A DNA stretch of 64,000 nt from Jeotgalibaca dankookensis (GTDB lineage Bacteria > Bacillota > Bacilli > Lactobacillales > Aerococcaceae). Below, piece by piece: positions 38,392 to 46,101 of the stretch (position 1 is the first letter of the stretch; every line of letters begins with the position of its first letter). The translations under genes were made by a program, and so were the position numbers. Below the pieces are notes generated by a model. It saw only the letters and a program-made list of their open reading frames with translations. It did no database searches and was not told the DNA's origin. The stretch is from positions 434,001-498,000 of the forward strand of contig NZ_CP019728.1 in the NCBI RefSeq assembly GCF_002005405.1. Direction: 5' to 3'.

Positions 38392-39705
38392 GTGTTTACG
38401 ACTTATGAAGAAGCACTGGATTGGATTCATACAAGAAGAGGTTTCGGACCAAAACCAGGTATACGACGAATGGAATGGTTAATGAACAAAATGAATCATC
38501 CTGAAAGAGACTTTCCATCCATCCATATTGCTGGAACGAATGGAAAGGGCTCAACAGTCGCTTATTTGACCAGTTTATTTCAAACAGCTGGCCATAGTGT
38601 AGGGAGTTTCACATCCCCTCATATTATGAAATTTAATGAGCGAATCAGCTTAAACGGAACGCCAATTTCTGACGAAACGGTTAGACAGTTAGCCAATGAC
38701 CTCTATCCTTTATGTGAAGAAATTTCGCAGACTGAATTAGGCGGATTAACAGAATTTGAAGTCGTTACGGCTATGATGTTTCGCTATTTTTCAATGTCTC
38801 AACCAGATGTCGTTTTGATAGAGGTTGGCTTGGGTGGTCTTTATGATAGTACAAATATAGTCACTCCAGAGGTAACCATTATTACCACTATTGGTATGGA
38901 TCATGTGCAAATATTAGGAAATAGTTTGGAAGAAATTGCCTTTCAAAAAGCTGGTATTCTTAAAAAAGGAGTTCCGGCTATTTTAGGAAATATTCCCGAT
39001 ACAGCTAAGAAAGTTATTTACGAGGTAGCTCAAGAGACTGAGAGTGGTGTTCAAGCTTATAAAGATGATTTTCAAGCGATTGATTTACCAAAAAAGCAGG
39101 CCTTTCATGAATACTTTAATTTTCAAAATTCAAACCAATTTATAGAAAATATTGCGATTAGCTTAATGGGACATCATCAAGTTGATAATGCGGCAACGGC
39201 TCTCCAGGCTTTTCTTTTATACTGTGATCGTTTGGGGTTAACATATTCCAAAGAGACGATTAGAAAAGGCTTTAAAGAAACTTTTTGGCCGGTACGGATG
39301 GAAATTATTTCTCAGAAGCCTTTTATTATTTTAGATGGTGCACATAACGAGCCAGCACTCAGTGCACTTTTAGAGACTATAGAGGGTAACTTTTCCGATA
39401 AAAAAATAAAAATACTCTTTGCGGCTTTGACGACAAAAGAGCTTGAAAAAATAGCCATATGGTTACAAAAAATTCCCAATCATGAAATACATCTTACAAC
39501 GTTTGATTTTCCACGTGTTGCAAGCCTAGCTGATTTAAAGGAACGGATGGCTATTCCAAAAGCAATCTATCATGAAGACTGGAAACAAGCGTTAAATAGT
39601 CTGAAAGCAAACTTAACCGATGATGAAATCTTGCTTGTGACTGGCTCCTTGTACTTCCTATCTGATGTCCGGCATTTCTTTATGGATGATAGTTTGTCAA
39701 ATTAA
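38392..39705 (+). CDS. folC: Bifunctional folylpolyglutamate/dihydrofolate synthase
   Basis: FolC adds glutamate to folates (and to dihydropteroate). The Mur-ligase-like ATP loop is HIAGTNGKGST near residue 50, followed by SFTSPHIMKFNERI, GLGGLYDSTN and LDGAHNEPA. GTG at 38392 follows GTGAAGGTGAAAAG. At 437 residues it is full length. Its TAA stop (39703-39705) is formed by the first bases of an IS30-family element inserted at its 3' end, so the last residues may differ from the ancestral protein. Confidence 0.94.
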   Translation: MFTTYEEALDWIHTRRGFGPKPGIRRMEWLMNKMNHPERDFPSIHIAGTNGKGSTVAYLTSLFQTAGHSVGSFTSPHIMKFNERISLNGTPISDETVRQLANDLYPLCEEISQTELGGLTEFEVVTAMMFRYFSMSQPDVVLIEVGLGGLYDSTNIVTPEVTIITTIGMDHVQILGNSLEEIAFQKAGILKKGVPAILGNIPDTAKKVIYEVAQETESGVQAYKDDFQAIDLPKKQAFHEYFNFQNSNQFIENIAISLMGHHQVDNAATALQAFLLYCDRLGLTYSKETIRKGFKETFWPVRMEIISQKPFIILDGAHNEPALSALLETIEGNFSDKKIKILFAALTTKELEKIAIWLQKIPNHEIHLTTFDFPRVASLADLKERMAIPKAIYHEDWKQALNSLKANLTDDEILLVTGSLYFLSDVRHFFMDDSLSN

Positions 39706-40632
39706 GTGCAACACCTCTTCCATAAAGACCTCGTGAGGCGTTCGGTAGCCAAGACATTTTCTTGGTCTATTATTAATCAGGTACAAAGCTTTTTGAAGTT
39801 CTTCCTGTTCCACATGATCAAAGTTGGTTCTCTTCGGAAAGAACTCCCTCAGGAGTCCATTACTGTTTTCATTGCTTCCTCGTTGCCAAGAAGAATAAGG
39901 ATCTGCGAAATAAACAGGGATGCTTAAGTCTTCTTCAATGACAGGATAACAGCTGAATTCCTTTCCTCTGTCTGTCGTAAAACTTTGGAAGGCAGTTTCA
40001 GGAAAAAGCGTAGTCAGTTTTCGTATAGCCCCTTCCATTGAGGAAGCGGAACGGTTGGGAATTTTGATGGCGAGGTACCAGCGGCTTTTCCTCTCTAGGA
40101 AAGTAGCAACGCAACCTTTTGCCTGTCCGCGTCCTGATACGACGGTGTCCAGCTCCCAGTGACCGAAGGTCGTTCGCTTCTTGACGTCTTTTGGTCGTTT
40201 TGAAATAGAGGTTCCGATATTGAATCTTCCTCTGGTTTCTTTTGGTTTCTGTCGTTTGCCTTTTTGTCTCAGAACGGACAATGGAACTTGTAAGAGACCG
40301 TAATAGAGCCAGCGATAGATTGTTTTGAAAGAAATTTTCCCTTGAAATAGCCGGCCTACAATTTGTTCTGGAGACGAGGTAAGAGTTAGTTTTTCCTGAA
40401 CCTTTTCTTTGATTTCAGAAGTCAACTTTGATTTTGCTCCACAGTTCGCTTTCTTTTGTTTATAGCGTTCCTGTGCCTGATCACACTGATAATATGGGTT
40501 CCTGTTCAGTTCCCGTGAAACAGAAGAAGGGGCACGACCAAGGATTCGAGCGATCCGGCGGATCGAAAAACCTAGATCACGAAGCGTTTCTATTTTTGAG
40601 CGTTCGGCTATGGTAAAATGAGTGTAGCTCAT
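39697..40632 (-). CDS. IS30-family transposase
   Basis: A 311-residue DDE transposase. The N-terminal helix-turn-helix (FTIAERSKIETLRDLGFSIR, then RILGRAPSSVSREL) binds the ends. The catalytic core has WELDTVV (first Asp), TTDRGKEF (second Asp) and SSWQRGSNENSNGLLREF (Glu). The frame is intact, so it may be active. The stop codon TGA lies at 39699-39697, outside the inverted repeat, in folC-derived DNA. Confidence 0.96.
   Translation of the reverse strand: MSYTHFTIAERSKIETLRDLGFSIRRIARILGRAPSSVSRELNRNPYYQCDQAQERYKQKKANCGAKSKLTSEIKEKVQEKLTLTSSPEQIVGRLFQGKISFKTIYRWLYYGLLQVPLSVLRQKGKRQKPKETRGRFNIGTSISKRPKDVKKRTTFGHWELDTVVSGRGQAKGCVATFLERKSRWYLAIKIPNRSASSMEGAIRKLTTLFPETAFQSFTTDRGKEFSCYPVIEEDLSIPVYFADPYSSWQRGSNENSNGLLREFFPKRTNFDHVEQEELQKALYLINNRPRKCLGYRTPHEVFMEEVLHLI
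39703..39716 (+). repeat. Left terminal inverted repeat of the IS30 element
   Basis: TAAGTGCAACACCT, the exact reverse complement of 40709-40722. Its first three bases are the folC stop. Confidence 0.9.
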
Positions 40633-40708
40633 GGCGAGTCCTCCAGTCGAATGTTGTGTGGTAACTCCATTCTACACGAGGTCGTCATGGGTTTCTTTTA
40701 TTTTACCT

Positions 40709-40722
40709 AGGTGTTGCACTTA
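40709..40722 (-). repeat. Right terminal inverted repeat of the IS30 element
   Basis: AGGTGTTGCACTTA, upstream of the transposase gene; reverse complement of the left end. Confidence 0.9.
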
Positions 40723-40815
40723 ATATTACAATTCATCGGATAAATAAAATAAAAAAACGTCATTTTACTTTTTTTGCATATTTATATCTATAGAAGGAAA
40801 TAGAGGAGAGAAGAT

Positions 40816-41502
40816 ATGCAAGAGACAACATTAGTTCGAGAAGTTCCAAAATCATCACGACCACGTGAAAGACTAGCAAGCTATGGCGAAAAAGCACTTG
40901 CAACGCATGAATTGTTGGCAATTTTATTACGAACTGGTCCAAAAGATAGTAATGTTTTACAATTAGCGATGCGGGTATTAAATGAGTTTGAAGATCTTCA
41001 CTCATTAAAAATGGCTTCAGTAGAAGAGCTGACAGCAATTAATGGTATCGGACCAACAAAAGCAATTGAAATCAAGGCTTGCATAGAGCTAGGATTACGC
41101 TTGGCTCATTCCTCCCAACTTAAAAGTGGAATTATTACCTCTACAAAAGCAGCCGGTGGTTTGTTTATGGAAGAGATGCGGGATCTACAGCAAGAGCATG
41201 TTATTGCACTTTATTTAAATACCAAAAATGAAATTATTAAAAAGAAAACAATCTTTGTGGGTAGCTTAAATAGCAGTGTGGCGCATCCGCGTGAAATATT
41301 TAGAGAAGCAGTTCGTTTTGCAGCAGCGCGAATTATTCTTGCCCATAATCATCCCTCGGGTAATCCAGAACCATCAGAGGCCGATTTAGTTTTTACAAGG
41401 AGAATGGTGGAGTGTGGTGAAATGATGGGGATTGATTTATTGGATCATTTTATTGTTGGAGACCAAAAATATATAAGCTTGAAAGAATACGGAATAATCT
41501 AG
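40816..41502 (+). CDS. radC: RadC/JAB-domain protein
   Basis: A 228-residue RadC homologue. An N-terminal helix-hairpin-helix (INGIGPTKAIEIKACIELG) is followed by a JAB1/MPN-like metal site (the HPREIF segment and LAHNHPSGNPEPSEAD). The old label DNA repair is poorly supported for the family; the actual role is unsettled. AGAGGAGAGAAG precedes the ATG. The IS30 element immediately upstream may have separated it from its native promoter. Confidence 0.95.
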   Translation: MQETTLVREVPKSSRPRERLASYGEKALATHELLAILLRTGPKDSNVLQLAMRVLNEFEDLHSLKMASVEELTAINGIGPTKAIEIKACIELGLRLAHSSQLKSGIITSTKAAGGLFMEEMRDLQQEHVIALYLNTKNEIIKKKTIFVGSLNSSVAHPREIFREAVRFAAARIILAHNHPSGNPEPSEADLVFTRRMVECGEMMGIDLLDHFIVGDQKYISLKEYGII

Positions 41503-41510
41503 CACATTAC

Positions 41511-41539
41511 TTGCAAACTTATCATTCTAACGGTATAAT
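41511..41539 (+). promoter_or_regulatory. Promoter of the second cold-shock gene
   Basis: TTGCAA (41511-41516), spacer 17, TATAAT (41534-41539). The leader to the start codon is about 100 bases. Confidence 0.85.
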
Positions 41540-41647
41540 AAGCTTGTGTTTTTGTAAGGTAAAGAAAGTTATGTCGTGAACATTCCGATCGTACCATTTG
41601 CAAATAACATCAATATTTGTGCAAATTGCACGAGGAGGAATATTTAC

Positions 41648-41848
41648 ATGGAAAATGGAACAGTAAAATGGTTTAACTCAGAAAAAGGTTTTGGATTTAT
41701 CGAACGTGAAAACGGAGAAGACGTATTCGTACATTTCTCAGCAATCAACAGCGATGGATTTAAAACATTAGAAGAAGGACAAGCAGTTTCTTTCGACATC
41801 GTTGAAGGCGATCGTGGACCTCAAGCATCAAACGTAGAAAAAATATAA
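41648..41848 (+). CDS. Cold-shock protein (CspA family), second copy
   Basis: 66 residues, single cold-shock domain with KGFGFIE and VFVHFS. The start is ATG at 41648, with GAGGAGGAATATT before it; the 24 in-frame codons upstream are leader. It differs from the first copy at about a dozen positions (for example [13 protein letters not shown] against [13 protein letters not shown]), while the promoter-to-start leaders share no clear sequence, so the two may be regulated differently. Confidence 0.97.
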   Translation: MENGTVKWFNSEKGFGFIERENGEDVFVHFSAINSDGFKTLEEGQAVSFDIVEGDRGPQASNVEKI

Positions 41849-41869
41849 TTTTTTCAATCAATTGTAATG

Positions 41870-41904
41870 AAAAGTTGAGACATTTATATGTCTCGACTTT
41901 TTTT
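41870..41904 (+). terminator. Terminator after the second csp gene
   Basis: Fourteen-bp stem AAAAGTTGAGACAT/ATGTCTCGACTTTT (one GU pair), loop TTAT, then a T-run. Confidence 0.92.
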
Positions 41905-42017
41905 ATTTTCTTAAAATATTAAAGATTTAATATAATTACGAATTTCTATTTTAAAGGACTTTTTTATGTTAAAATATGAGGGATGCTTTATTCAAAAAGA
42001 GGAAATGAGGTATAGAG

Positions 42018-42875
42018 GTGAATCAATTTTTCAATAATAAAAGAATGATCGTCTTATTAATTTCCGTTATTATTTTTATCAGTACAATTGCCTTCTCTAT
42101 CACTCGTAGCCGAGAAGAAACGTCATCTTCGCAGTTGTTTATAAATGATATAACTAGTCTTGGGACAGCTATTTTAGCTAAACCAGGGGAGATAGCGGAT
42201 AGTTTTGTGGACTCAGTGGATAATCTAATCCATACTTATGAAGAAAACCAACATCTAAAAAAGAAAATAGATGACTTAGAAAATATGCAAGCGAATCTGT
42301 ATAGTCTTACAGAAGAAAACCAGGCTATGAAAGAAGAGTTAGCATTACAAAAAAACTTAACCGAATATACTAAAATTAATGCAACGGTTATTGCTCGAAA
42401 TCCAGATACTTGGTTGGATCAAATTGTCATCGACAAAGGAAGTCGAGATGGTTTAGCAGTAGATATGTCTGTTATGTCAGGACAAGGACTGATTGGTCGT
42501 GTATCGGAAGTGAGTGCGACAACTGCTAAAGTATTACTGTTATCAACCAAAAATGCAGCTGCTAATCGTATCTCTGCAGAAATTCAAATGGCCGATTATA
42601 CAATCCATGGTATTGTTGATAATTATGAGGAAAAGAGTCATTTATTAATTATGTCAGAGATCGACCCCAAAGCGAAAATCGAACTCGGGAAACAAATTGT
42701 TACTTCCGGTTTAGGTGGTATCTCTCCAAAAGGATTAGTCATTGGAACGGTAAAAGAAGTTAGAATGGATGAGCTTGGTTTATTCCAAGAGGTTACAATT
42801 GAACCTGCTGGAAATCTTTCGGATGCTTCTTTTGTAACAGTTATCGTTCGGGGGAGTGAGGTAATCGAGGAATGA
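42018..42875 (+). CDS. mreC: Rod shape-determining protein MreC
   Basis: MreC is a bitopic elongasome protein. A membrane helix (about residues 10-27) is followed by a coiled coil (about 73-115, ENQHLKKKIDDLENMQANL) and two beta domains with VIARNPDTWLDQIVIDKGS and GLIGRVSEVSATTAKVLLL. Start is GTG at 42018, preceded by TGAGGTATAGAG. It overlaps mreD by 4 bases. No mreB is next to it, as is common in Lactobacillales. Confidence 0.96.
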   Translation: MNQFFNNKRMIVLLISVIIFISTIAFSITRSREETSSSQLFINDITSLGTAILAKPGEIADSFVDSVDNLIHTYEENQHLKKKIDDLENMQANLYSLTEENQAMKEELALQKNLTEYTKINATVIARNPDTWLDQIVIDKGSRDGLAVDMSVMSGQGLIGRVSEVSATTAKVLLLSTKNAAANRISAEIQMADYTIHGIVDNYEEKSHLLIMSEIDPKAKIELGKQIVTSGLGGISPKGLVIGTVKEVRMDELGLFQEVTIEPAGNLSDASFVTVIVRGSEVIEE

Positions 42876-43396
42876 TTCGGAATCGTAAATTAAGCCATAC
42901 CTACGTCATCCCGTTGATTATTTTTTTAGGATTGATTTTAGATGGCATTATTATGAATGTATTCTCCTCCCAATTAATCGATGGCAATTATGTGCTGGTA
43001 CCGCGATTGATGATGGTATTATTAATTGTTTTATCGCTCTTATTTCCTAAACAGCCGCTCTTTTTTTATGCATTCATTTTTGGTGTTATTTATGACAGTT
43101 ACTACGTAGGGGTAGTAGGAATTTATACGGCAGGTATTGTTTCTTGTATTTATCTTTTGAAACGAAGTCAAAAATATGTACAATTAACACCATTGGTTTT
43201 GTTATTGCTTTATTTTTTAAGTTTAAGTTATATTGAAATATTTTCTTTTACGACCTACACGATACTTAGTTTGGTTGATATGTCTTTCTTTCGATTTTTA
43301 ATAACTCGTCTCGCACCCACCTTATTGTTAAATACGTTTTTCCTTGTTTTTACTTATTTGCCTTTGAGGAAGCTAAGTGATTGGATGTATCGTTAA
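42872..43396 (+). CDS. mreD: Rod shape-determining protein MreD
   Basis: A 174-residue polytopic protein with five to six hydrophobic segments, typical MreD. It follows mreC with an ATGA overlap. The family start (LSHTYVIPLIIFLGLILDGI) and the FGVIYDSYYVGVVGIYTAG region are recognisable. MreC and MreD connect wall-synthesis enzymes in peripheral growth. Confidence 0.93.
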   Translation: MIRNRKLSHTYVIPLIIFLGLILDGIIMNVFSSQLIDGNYVLVPRLMMVLLIVLSLLFPKQPLFFYAFIFGVIYDSYYVGVVGIYTAGIVSCIYLLKRSQKYVQLTPLVLLLLYFLSLSYIEIFSFTTYTILSLVDMSFFRFLITRLAPTLLLNTFFLVFTYLPLRKLSDWMYR

Positions 43397-43428
43397 CTGA
43401 ATTAAATCATAGAAAAAGTGTTTCATAC

Positions 43429-43456
43429 TTGTCATTAAAAAAATATGTGTTATTAT
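43429..43456 (+). promoter_or_regulatory. Promoter of the T-box/ABC importer operon
   Basis: TTGTCA (43429-43434), spacer 16, TATTAT (43451-43456). Confidence 0.65.
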
Positions 43457-43504
43457 TACTCTACCTAAATGAAATGCCTAGAAGAGAAAAAGTAGTTTTC
43501 CAAA

Positions 43505-43760
43505 CATTCAATAGAGAGTTTGCGCTTGGTGGAAGCAAACGTTTGAGGGAAATGAACACACATCTCTGAGCAAGCCTACCGAAAAGATTACGATCGCAAG
43601 TAAGTAGACTCGGGTGTGCCCGTTATCGCACTAACGTTTAATAAATGAACGTGACAAGGTAATATCTGTGAAGGTATTACAAATAAAGGTGGAACCACGA
43701 AGCAAATTTGCTATCGTCCTTTGATTTCCTATTATAGGGAATCAAAGGGCGATTTTTTTG
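43505..43760 (+). promoter_or_regulatory. T-box leader of an amino-acid ABC importer
   Basis: T-box core GGTGGAACCACG at 43688-43699, followed by a long terminator stem (about 43715-43730 with 43736-43751; CTTTGATTTCC arms) and seven T. Stem I shows AGAGA (43513-43517) complementary to TCTCT (43563-43567); just 5' of the latter is GAACACACA, offering CAC (His, 43557-43559) or ACA (Thr) as specifier. A 62-codon open frame across the leader is not a gene. Confidence 0.9.
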
Positions 43761-43848
43761 TTGGACTGCAGCCGATGAAATACTGGTAAAACCCCATCGC
43801 TACCATTTCGCTAGGTATAAGAGCTATTTAAATTAGGAGGAAATAATC

Positions 43849-44640
43849 ATGAAAAAACTGATAATGCTAGCAACTTCCACACTTTTACTAGCCGCATGTG
43901 GACAAGAAGTAGAAACAGAAACGACAGAATCCATAGTTGATGGTGCTTTAAAAGAGTCCTACATCATCGGTTTAGATGAAACGTTTGCACCAATGAGTTT
44001 TCGTGATGTCGAGGGTGATATTGTTGGTTTCGATGTAGATTTTGCAACGGAGATTGGTAAACTCAGTGGATTGCGTTTTGAATTTCAACCGATTGATTGG
44101 GTGATGAAAGAAACGGAATTAAATGCTGGTAATATTGATTTGATATGGAATGGTTATACTATTACGGAGGAGCGGAAGGAAAAAGTCGCTTTCAGTGATG
44201 CTTATTTAGAAAATTCCCAAATTATTGTGACGTTAAACGATAGTGACATTCAAAGTAATGAAGACTTAGCAGGACAAGTCGTCGCAACGCAACAAGCATC
44301 AGCAACTCTAAATGCGATGGAAGCGGATGAAACTGGTATTGTAGAAAAGTTTGATGGGGGAGAACCCATCCTTTATCCGACCTTTACAGATGTTTTTAAC
44401 GATTTAGAAAGTGGCCGAAGTGACGCCATTGTAGTTGATGAAGTTTTGGGTCGTTACATTATGAAGCAAAAAGGTTCAGAAAAATTTAATGTTTTAACGG
44501 ATAACTTTGGGGATGAAGAATACGGTGTAGGAATTCGAAAAGAAGACACTGCCCTACAAGAGGCTATAAATGAAGGTTTAGTTGAAATAAAAGAAAACGG
44601 TACATATGACACAATCTATCAAAAATGGTTTGCAAAATAA
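43849..44640 (+). CDS. Amino-acid ABC importer, substrate-binding lipoprotein
   Basis: 263 residues. A lipoprotein signal peptide ends at Cys17 (TLLLAACGQE). The mature part is a family 3 polar amino-acid binding protein: YIIGLDETFAPMSFRD, GFDVDFATEIGKL, DLIWNGYTITEERKEKVAFS and KEDTALQEAINEGL are typical. Ligand cannot be read from the sequence; the T-box specifier hints at histidine. AGGAGGAAATAAT precedes the ATG. Confidence 0.92.
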   Translation: MKKLIMLATSTLLLAACGQEVETETTESIVDGALKESYIIGLDETFAPMSFRDVEGDIVGFDVDFATEIGKLSGLRFEFQPIDWVMKETELNAGNIDLIWNGYTITEERKEKVAFSDAYLENSQIIVTLNDSDIQSNEDLAGQVVATQQASATLNAMEADETGIVEKFDGGEPILYPTFTDVFNDLESGRSDAIVVDEVLGRYIMKQKGSEKFNVLTDNFGDEEYGVGIRKEDTALQEAINEGLVEIKENGTYDTIYQKWFAK

Positions 44641-44682
44641 ATGGAGACTTTTTTTCCACAAGAATAAAAAGGAGCGCTAAAT

Positions 44683-45318
44683 ATGGAACTTATACAAACA
44701 ATTTGGCCATCATTAATGTCTGGCTTTCTTATCTCCCTGCGAATCTTTTTTATTGTAGGCCTAATCAGTATTCCTTTGGGTTTTTTAATCGCTGTGGTGC
44801 GCGTATACGCACCACGATGGATTGGGGCGCTTATTCAGGTATATATTTTTATAATGCGCGGAACTCCGCTATTACTGCAGTTAATGTTTTTCTTCTTTGG
44901 CCTTCCTTTTGTCGGAATTGTTATGGATCGTTTTACTGCAGCAATTTTAGCCTTTATCATTAATTATGCTGCTTATTATGCAGAGATATTCAGAGGAGGA
45001 ATCATGGCGATTCCAAGGGATCAATTCGAATCGATTGATGTTTTAGGTATTGGCAAACTAAGAGGGTTTATTCGTATTATTATCCCCCAAGTTTTTCGAA
45101 TCGTTTTACCATCAATCGGCAACGAAATTATATCTTTGGTCAAAGATACTTCCCTCGTTTATATATTGGGCATTGGTGAGCTATTACGGGCCGGACAAAT
45201 CGCAGCTAATACCTATGCATCTTTAATCCCATTTTTAGGGGTAGGCGTTTTATATCTCGTAATTACTGGTATTATTACACTTATTTTAAATAGCCTTGAG
45301 TCTAGAAGAAAATTTTAG
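44683..45318 (+). CDS. Amino-acid ABC importer, permease
   Basis: 211 residues with about five membrane helices, HisM/GlnP-type. The coupling motif (EIFRGGIMAIPRDQFES, then DVLGIGKLRGFIRIIIPQ) is complete. One permease gene suggests a homodimeric channel. AAGGAGCGC precedes the ATG, 42 bases after the binding-protein gene. Confidence 0.93.
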   Translation: MELIQTIWPSLMSGFLISLRIFFIVGLISIPLGFLIAVVRVYAPRWIGALIQVYIFIMRGTPLLLQLMFFFFGLPFVGIVMDRFTAAILAFIINYAAYYAEIFRGGIMAIPRDQFESIDVLGIGKLRGFIRIIIPQVFRIVLPSIGNEIISLVKDTSLVYILGIGELLRAGQIAANTYASLIPFLGVGVLYLVITGIITLILNSLESRRKF

Positions 45319-45330
45319 GAGGTGGTTAGC

Positions 45331-46011
45331 ATGTTACTAGAAGCAAAAGAAATTTCAAAAAAATTCCAAGGGAAAACAATTTTATCAAACTTTTCGTTTA
45401 AAATTGATAAGGGTGATATCATCGTTTTAACCGGGCGATCAGGTACTGGTAAGACGACCCTCATGCGCATATTAAATAATTTAGAAACAGCAGACAGTGG
45501 CAGCTTAGCGATAGGTGACACGGTACTGTTCAGTCAAACAGAAAAAGGGGTGACTTATGCATCCCGTAAACAGCGGAAATTATTTCAAAACAAGATTGGA
45601 ATGGTTTTTCAAGATTACGCCTTGTTTCCTAACTTAACAGTTCGCGAAAATCTCTTAGAAGCACCTTTGGCTCAGAAATTGGGCAGTAAAGCAGAAATTA
45701 TCCAACGAGCAGAAGCATTAACAGAAGAAATGGGAATCACTGATCAAATGGATAAAATGCCATCACAACTTTCTGGTGGTCAAAAACAACGCGTCGCTAT
45801 TGCCCGTGCCATGATGTTAAATCCCACGATATTATGTTTTGACGAACCCACATCGGCTTTAGACCGCGAATCAGCCGACAGTATTGGACAATTAATTAAG
45901 AAGATTGCAGAAAAAGGAACAGGTATTTTAATAGTAACCCATGATATTCCTTTTGGAGAAAAATATGGGACACGCGTTTTTTCTTCTTCTGATTTTATTA
46001 ATAAGAGTTAA
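45331..46011 (+). CDS. Amino-acid ABC importer, ATPase
   Basis: 226 residues. Walker A GRSGTGKT is at 35-42, the Q-loop in MVFQDYALFPNLTV, signature LSGGQKQRVAIARA, Walker B ILCFDEPTSALD and H-loop THDIPF. The ATG at 45331 is 8 bases after AGGAGGT; the in-frame GTG at 45322 overlaps that site. With the two preceding genes it forms a complete polar amino-acid importer. Confidence 0.94.
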   Translation: MLLEAKEISKKFQGKTILSNFSFKIDKGDIIVLTGRSGTGKTTLMRILNNLETADSGSLAIGDTVLFSQTEKGVTYASRKQRKLFQNKIGMVFQDYALFPNLTVRENLLEAPLAQKLGSKAEIIQRAEALTEEMGITDQMDKMPSQLSGGQKQRVAIARAMMLNPTILCFDEPTSALDRESADSIGQLIKKIAEKGTGILIVTHDIPFGEKYGTRVFSSSDFINKS

Positions 46012-46018
46012 ATAAAGC

Positions 46019-46046
46019 TTGTAAAAGATGTGAAGACTTGTATAAT
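46019..46046 (+). promoter_or_regulatory. Promoter of the MFS gene
   Basis: TTGTAA (46019-46024), spacer 16, TATAAT (46041-46046), 55 bases before the start codon. Confidence 0.75.
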
Positions 46047-46101
46047 AATGGAGAACTAAAATAAAGAATGACGAGAGCATTCATTTTGAGGAGCGATTAT
46101 T

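Larger units (their letters stand above)
39703..40722 (-). mobile_element. IS30-family insertion sequence between folC and radC
   Basis: About 1.02 kb. The ends carry a 14-bp perfect inverted repeat: TAAGTGCAACACCT at 39703-39716 and AGGTGTTGCACTTA at 40709-40722. With these borders an AT dinucleotide flanks both sides, a possible 2-bp target duplication; the border is uncertain by 1-2 bases because the repeat extends as ATTAAG/CTTAAT. It holds one complete transposase gene. Confidence 0.92.

Noticed and set aside
41576-41647. 24-codon extension of the second cold-shock protein
   Set aside because: Cold-shock proteins begin at ME.G.VKWFN; the upstream part is the mRNA leader and contains the GAGGAGGAA site.
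43381-43569. 62-codon open frame after mreD
   Set aside because: It lies across the mreD end and the stem I part of the T-box leader; the RNA explains the sequence.
44625-44963. 112-codon frame overlapping the permease gene
   Set aside because: The permease in the other frame has all family motifs; this frame is a shadow.
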